In this document: one piece after another, positions 58,161-64,000 of the stretch
Layout of the letters: each line of letters opens with the position of its first letter
Position numbering within the stretch: position 1 is the stretch's first letter
From: Allium sativum
Lineage: Eukaryota; Streptophyta; Magnoliopsida; Asparagales; Amaryllidaceae
DNA length: 64,000 nt
Direction: 5' to 3'
Assembly: GCA_030737875.1 (NCBI GenBank)
Contig: CM060912.1
Location: 456,696,310-456,760,309 of the forward strand
Position numbers and translations under genes: made by a program
The notes under the pieces: generated by a model
Seen by the model: only the letters and a program-made list of their open reading frames with translations
Databases searched by the model: none
What the model was told of the DNA's origin: nothing

Positions 58161-61100
58161 TAACGAATTTATTGAAATATATAAAGCCGTGTTGATTAGA
58201 GATGCGCCATTTTGACGTGAGCGATATTTATATCGATTATATTCGTTTTTAAAATGAATATAGAAAAGGAAGTGATTTCAAAATATAACGTTTTGAAAAT
58301 ATTCTCATTTATATAGTAATGATATGAAATATTCAATTTTGATTTGAAATTGAATATGAAGTTGAATTTGTTTTGAAAATGAATTTAAAACGATTTATAA
58401 ACTACGTTTTGAATTGAAATCGACGAAATATATATATAATATATATATATTTTATATATAATGGCCTGAATAGAACGCGCCGCGCAGCGACAGTTCATGA
58501 ATTTCGACCATTGACTTCGAACAGACATTACGGGAGATCCAACCGTCGGATTCTCCTGAAACTGGAACCGTTGGGTTCGTATCGAAAATAGCTTTCCAAT
58601 GAATATTTGAAATTTGAAATCTAATGTTGGATTTGGAATTATGTCCAAATCAAATTTGGAAAAGGTCGCTGTAAGTGCAGTTCGATGGCCGTTGATGGAA
58701 ATCAACTGTACGGGCCTTGATAAAATTATTAAAAATATCAATAATTTGTGTAAAATCATAATATGTGAATTGGAAAGAACTGGAATGAAAAACTCCATAT
58801 TTGAAAAGATAAAAATAGATTTTTATCAAAATGAACTAGTTTGAACTAGAATTAAAATCAATTTATTTATGAAATAAATAAATTGAATTTGAAAGTGGTT
58901 TTGAATATAATCAGAATTTCCAATACGTGAATTGGACTGGAGTTGAATCGAAATTATCTTCGGAATATTTCGTTGTTGGATTTCGTGATTATACAGATAT
59001 TGTAATGGGAATTTGAAAGATATATTTTATATCGTTATTTCCAATACGATATTTGTTGGTTTCAGAATTTGATATTGAATATAAGCCGGTATATTTTCTA
59101 TTCAGAGCCTTGTATTTAATATCAAATGTGATTTGGGTTTGTCGTGAATGGTTTCTTCATTAACACCAATTCTTAAGCCCAATAGAGAAAAAGATTAAAT
59201 CTTTCTATTTAGATTTAATGAAGTGTACCAATTAAATATTGTTTGATTGGAATTGAATTTGAATTTGAATGTGATTTTGGGTTTATCGTGAACCGTGTTT
59301 AGATGACATTGGTTCTTTAACCCAGTTAAAGACAGGATATTGATTTTTGAAAAGATTAAAACTAAGTGGAGTTTTAATGAATCTTTAATTAGATTGAAAT
59401 GTGAATTGATAATTTAAATTATCAAATCTGGAAAGTGATCGAGAATGGAGTACCACCACTTTTGCTCCAAAGCGATAATTAAATCTTTAATTAAATTTGA
59501 ACGTGAAATGGTAATTAATTTTATCGATAACACCGTGGTGTTAGATATGGAGTATTACCAGTTTTGCTTCATGGGATAAATAGGTTGGGATTGGGAAATA
59601 AAATAAATAATTACTTCGGTGTGGTTCGCTAATCCCGACTAGTTTGGCAAACCATGATATGGTTTGAAAAGATATCCAAAGGAAGATTAAAGAATAAATT
59701 TAGAAGAATTTATCTTGGATAAAATTAATGGGAACCTTTCCCTAAGAATGTGAAAATTTGAATAAAAGAATATTCTGAATTGGAATGAGGCGTATGTTGT
59801 GTTTGTGTAACACGTGTTTATTATATACGCGGGTTATTCGGAAAGGTCGAGTTATACCCATTCTGAATAACCGATTCGACGAGATGTCGAAGATGAAGAC
59901 GGTGGTTGAAGATCGGAAGTCTTCACATCGTTTGGGTGATTACTGATGATCTTGATTGGGCTGTACACCAAAGATGAGGGAAACAGTTGGTGATCGTCTA
60001 GACGTACTTGTAGATCGATGGATATAGGAGGAAAGTGCCTCCGGTTTCGTTCAGACCCAGAACGAACTTGTAAATGGATTGTGTGTCTGACATTGGATTT
60101 TATTCTGTGTGATTGATCTCTATTAAATATACATCTGTTTTGCGGCGGAGAATTTATTCTCTTGCTTAACGCCCTTCTCTGAGACGTACGAGCTCAGAGG
60201 TTGTATATCAATGGACATCAGTCGCATGGAGTGAATTGCCAGTGTCGCACGCGTAAGTGGCAATGGATCAAGGCTTCTGTTGAAAAGCAAATTCTTGTGG
60301 TTGATGATCAAAGCACGGCCTGTGTGGCGCAGCTTTGTGTATAACGTGAATTCGCATGCCTCACACCTCGGTATGAGTCAAAAACGGGATAAGGACCCAA
60401 GGAGTGCATGACGTTTCTTTCTAGCTATGGGTGGTGTCAGTGCTTAAACTGGCTGACATTTATATACTTTTCACCTGTGTGGTTGTTGGATGCGAGGCGC
60501 CTCGGATATAGGTCTATTAGGACCGGGAAACGTGTGTTCAGGAATAACTAATCCTCAAAAGCAAGAGAGGAACGGCCTTGGAGGTTCCAAAGGATCATAG
60601 TGGGATCCTGAGACATTTGCTAGAGTGTCTCGAATCAGAGAGGAGCTTGCCCCTTGCCTCGACTCATGATGGAATCCAATTTCCAATACGTGATATTGCG
60701 GTTTTATTTGTAGAACCTAGTATGGCGACATAATAGATGGTAGCTATGCCGCCTATGATTGATACTTATGATTGAAATTGTTTTGACACTATACACTTAT
60801 AGTAATATCAAATAATGTGTTTTTGACGTATCAAGCATGCTTTGGCTATTATAAGGTAAAAACCCTATCCTCCGGCTTGCGTTGCATTGTGTGATGGGAC
60901 ATGGGTCTTATAATAGCTTCATTTTTCTTTATTTAGCATTGCGCTGTTTGTTTTATGCACTGGTATTCTTGGGAGGAAACCCGTTCCGTGTTATACGGCA
61001 TGGTCCCTTGATTTACCTAACTTTAAAATAAAGATTAATAACTGTTTTAGTTCTCACACCAGTCACATGAATGACCTGGAGTTTATTGTTTTAACCTAAA

Positions 61101-61434
61101 CTCTGGTTGCCCCTAATTTCGACACGGGCAGCTAGTAGTTTTGGTTTTGCAGATTTATATTCACAGGATCCTGATTTACAGCTGGAACGATACTCGGAAA
61201 GCTCTGTATCCGTGTATTACTTCTAGTTGTGTTTTGTATTATTTTTCCGCTACTATGTAACTTATTGTAATCTCTGATATTTATCGAATTTATATTTATT
61301 CATACTCTGTATATTCTTGTATTCTGATGGAATTGTTGTAATAAACAATGAAATGTTTTTCTGTCTACGTTCCGATGTGTGTTGTCCTCATCTCAATCCG
61401 GGCTTTCCTTACCGGGGAAGTTCGAGTCGTTATA

Positions 61435-62463
61435 GAGAGGTATCAGAGCTTTGGTTTACAGAGCTCGAGAACAATACACATTAGAACCGAACGAAAGAAT
61501 TCATCAGATATTGGATTAGTAATATCCAATTAGAATTACTCGTTAGAGATAGGATCAGTAGTATCCTAGAACGAGTGTGAAGAGTATATTTTTCAAATGA
61601 AAACGATATTGTTATGAAAATTTAAACCATTTTATACGTATTTGAATAATTTATTTATATTGATATGGACAATATGGTATATAAAGGTTTGCATATACGC
61701 GTCATGAATGTATATTCGAAGTTTTAATATACTGGATAGATATAGATTCGCACTCTAGTCGCCCGGAGATAATTCTGGTAATGCGGCCGCATTATCAGTA
61801 TTTGGGTTCGTGTTTCGAAGGTGTGATATCTATATATTTCCATTAGACTGGTGTGAGAACCAAAATTTACTTTGGATTATATGTTGTGATTTGGCATCAA
61901 AAACATGATTTTCTGTATATATATCAAAATTATGAATTTGAAACGTTAATCCACTAATTGATTGATGGTTGTGTTGTTTGTTTATTTGTTTGATAATTTT
62001 GAACCATTACGCCTAATTGAACCTAATATTGAATTGTATTAAAAATTAGTCGCAAATGCATGCATATACATATATGTACATTGAACAGGTCATAGCAAGG
62101 AGGCTAGAGCAGAAGAATAAAATTGTTTGCCCGACAAATAGGTACATGTTTACCATAATTTACTGTTTTGTTTGGGTGATGATGATTTTATGAGCCGATT
62201 GGCTTTTTCTTTTTCTTTTTTATTGAAGAAGGCCATGGGAGGCTATATGAAATATCCCGAAGTCCCCGGTGCAGGGGAGGTTATGGCGAAGTTTTTCGAA
62301 AATTTAGGGTGTTAGCCAATTTTTTGAAAATTTGAAAAGTTCTTAGAAACTGAAAAGTTGAAGAACTTAAGCCATAAAGAAAATAATGAAAGTTGAGTTG
62401 GTTTGTTAAACAACTTTCGGCTTCGTTCCTTTTCGGAGACGAAAAGTTTTAAGTGGGGGAGAT
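61435..62463 (+). other. G3 interior, primer site to polypurine tract
   Basis: Begins next to the iMet-type primer site and ends at AAGTGGGGGAGAT. 1029 bp, no gag or pol motif in any frame. The last part (TTCGGAGACGAAAAGTTTTAAGTGG) is the 3' flank common to the gypsy elements here. Confidence 0.8.
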
Positions 62464-64000
62464 TGTAGCAACCCGAAAATGCGAGCCTGTTTAAAATTTT
62501 TATTTTGGCAATTTTAACGAATTTTGAATATTTAGAATGAATTATTTTAAATGATATCGATGAGAAATTTATTTTGAATAGAGTTAGATCGTATATATTT
62601 ATATACGTCATCGTTAGAATATAAATAATTATTTAAAATTATAAAAGGAATTGAAAATGGCGCGATAGTTCGATAATTCGATTTCAAACTTCAAATGAAT
62701 GTACAGGATTCAAAATAAACCAGAATTTTGGAAAACCAAAAATATTAGAATCTAATTGACAATATCTTTCCAACGAATCCGAAAAATCGAAATTTCATAG
62801 CGGGAATCAAAAGATACGTCCAGTTTAAAATTCAGAAAAGTCGCTGTGGAATTTATATATATTTCAATATATATAAAAGCCCTTAAAAATAGAAATTTTG
62901 CAAACAACCTCGGATTTCGAAAAAACCACTTTTGTTGGAACCGTGATGTCAAATTATTGCTAGATTCCAAATTTCCTAATTTTTCGAATCAATATGTGAG
63001 CGTGGCAAAGGAAAACGCGTTTGACCAGTTTCAGTTGATTTTAATCGACTAGAAAATGGCCATTTTTCGAACGGTCTCAGAATCTGACGAAACTAGTTTT
63101 GTTAGGACCGTATCGTCAATACGAAGTTAGAAAATATTTTTCTGGAATTTTTAAGGACTGTATGTGACCCTAGTAAATTGAAATGTATGTTTAATATTCA
63201 ATATAAGGATTTAAATGTTAATTTAAAAGGAAATTGATCGTAACTATTGAATCGGCCTACGTGGTATATCCCATTCTGTTTGGAATGGGGGTATTACGTT
63301 AGGGACGACAGTCGTTGGGTGTGATTCCGAGTTAGAAGGAAAAGTCAACAATTAGGGTTTGGAAAAAATAATAAAATAATAAAATATATATACTCGTAAA
63401 CCCCCTCCCCCGTTCATTTCTATCTTCCCCAAACGGGAAAACCAATTCACGGGAAAGGGGCGGCCTTTGCGCCAGCCGCCACCACCCCAGGTGGCCACCG
63501 CCACTTCGTCGCCCCACCTCCTCCTTCTTCCCACCGCCCTTCTTCCCTCTCTCCTCCTCGTTCCCTTCTCCATCCGCTGACCCCGATGCCCAATCACCTA
63601 AAGCCGCGCCCAACCCATCACCCACCGCTCCACAGACCCGTCGTCGGTCAACCAAGCCACCCACAACCTCCACGCTCCGCCTGCGCACCCATTCCTTGCG
63701 CCACCTCGAAACCGCGGCGACCAACACCTCCTCTTCCTCCTTAAATCGCAGAAAACCCTATCCTCTTCGACCACGAGCTCCAGCCACACGTCCAGTCGAG
63801 TGAGAACACCCCCCCCCCCCCCCGCGCCGCCAGTTCATCACCTCAGCCCCCCCTTCTCGCTAAAACAAAGTAAGCTTTTATTTACTTATTTGTGCTATTA
63901 AAGGTTCAATTTTTATACTTGTATTAGCAATATAAAAACATAGTTTTTATTTATATAAAAGAAACGATTTTTTTTAAAATATAATGACATGAAAATCAGT
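62464..64000 (+). repeat. G3 3' LTR, first 1.5 kb
   Basis: TGTAGCAACC onward. Compared with 55044-56580 it has scattered substitutions and short indels, including a net 16-bp length difference and a longer C run (near 63810) in the GC-rich leader. Continues beyond the window. Confidence 0.88.

Larger units (their letters stand above)
55044..61434 (+). repeat. G3 5' LTR, 6.39 kb
   Basis: TGTAACAATCC to GAGTCGTTATA (terminal CA changed to TA). It has a TATA-like AAATATATATAC at 55963-55974, a GC-rich leader (55978-56424) ending in a splice-donor-like CAAAGTAAGC, a hairpin array (56670-57140), TCATGTGTTGA repeats (57765-58160), a long AT-rich body, and an inverted repeat at 59832-59872. I find no protein-coding region; this LTR explains the whole stretch. 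Confidence 0.85.
55044..64000 (+). mobile_element. G3: non-autonomous element with 6.4-kb LTR and 1-kb interior (right end outside window)
   Basis: 5' LTR 55044-61434, interior 61435-62463, 3' LTR from 62464 to the end of the window. The 3' LTR start matches the 5' LTR start closely over all 1.5 kb in view. Primer-site-like GGTATCAGAGC is at 61439-61449 (the canonical first T reads A) and the tract AAGTGGGGGAGAT directly before 62464. The interior is much too small for gag-pol. If the 3' LTR is full length, the element is about 13.8 kb and about 93% LTR. Confidence 0.88.

Noticed and set aside
1..64000. tRNA, rRNA or other host RNA genes
   Set aside because: The tRNA-like hits are the short primer binding sites only; no cloverleaf or rRNA sequence recognised.

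Overview
This window is nuclear DNA from a flowering plant with a repeat-rich genome. I see no host housekeeping gene. Everything I can assign is a transposable element, and all the lineages are plant ones: Tekay-type chromovirus Ty3/gypsy elements, a Tat-type LTR with an antisense extra ORF, a Sirevirus-like copia element with an env-like gene, a 450-bp TRIM, an autonomous-type Helitron, and two non-autonomous elements with giant LTRs. The sequence is AT-rich, and many coding breaks are C-to-T or G-to-A changes, as expected of methylated, silenced repeats. I cannot name the species; a dicot is a guess.

Layout, left third (1-21.6 kb): a three-level nest. Level 1 is a decayed Tekay-type element on + (element A): pol at 1-1976 resumes at 17701, followed by a polypurine tract at 18502-18522 and a 3' LTR from 18523. 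Level 2 is a solo LTR of about 6.0 kb (family G, copy G1) inserted in that integrase at 1977-17695, with target duplication CCAAG on both sides. Level 3 is a full 9.7-kb Tekay-type element on - (element C, 7749-17483) inserted in G1 with target duplication TATTT. A complete TRIM (20855-21304, target duplication GCATA) sits in the 3' LTR of A.

Middle (21.6-31.9 kb): a broken Sirevirus-like element on + (env-like gene about 22.2-23.2 kb, 3' LTR ending at 26151); a 1005-bp LTR on - (26276-27280) followed by a + strand gene (29028-31435) that fits the antisense aORF of Tat elements; and a - strand LTR fragment (31436-31930) that interrupts that gene.

Right half (31.9-64 kb): a Helitron on - whose 3' terminus (CTGG end plus 7-bp hairpin) is at 31931. 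It carries Rep and helicase remnants at 48.1-50.9 kb, other spliced gene remnants, and a compact three-exon gene at 32321-32851 with intact splice signals. It is split by LARD-B, an 11-kb non-autonomous element (33459-44426, 4.6-kb LTRs, 1.7-kb non-coding interior, target duplication TAAAG), and by a G-family LTR (G2, 50928-55043), itself interrupted by another G-family element (G3) with a 6.4-kb LTR, an interior of only about 1 kb, and a 3' LTR running off the window.

The most interesting signal is in the LTRs themselves. Several unrelated families carry (i) arrays of short hairpins downstream of the TATA box, where stem sequences differ from unit to unit but the two arms change together, including one module shared by element A and LARD-B, and (ii) clusters of a GTCGAC-core palindrome about 90-120 bp upstream of the TATA box, spaced by 11-12 or 22-24 bp. 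These suggest structured leader RNAs and a shared promoter element. Both are inferences from reading by eye.
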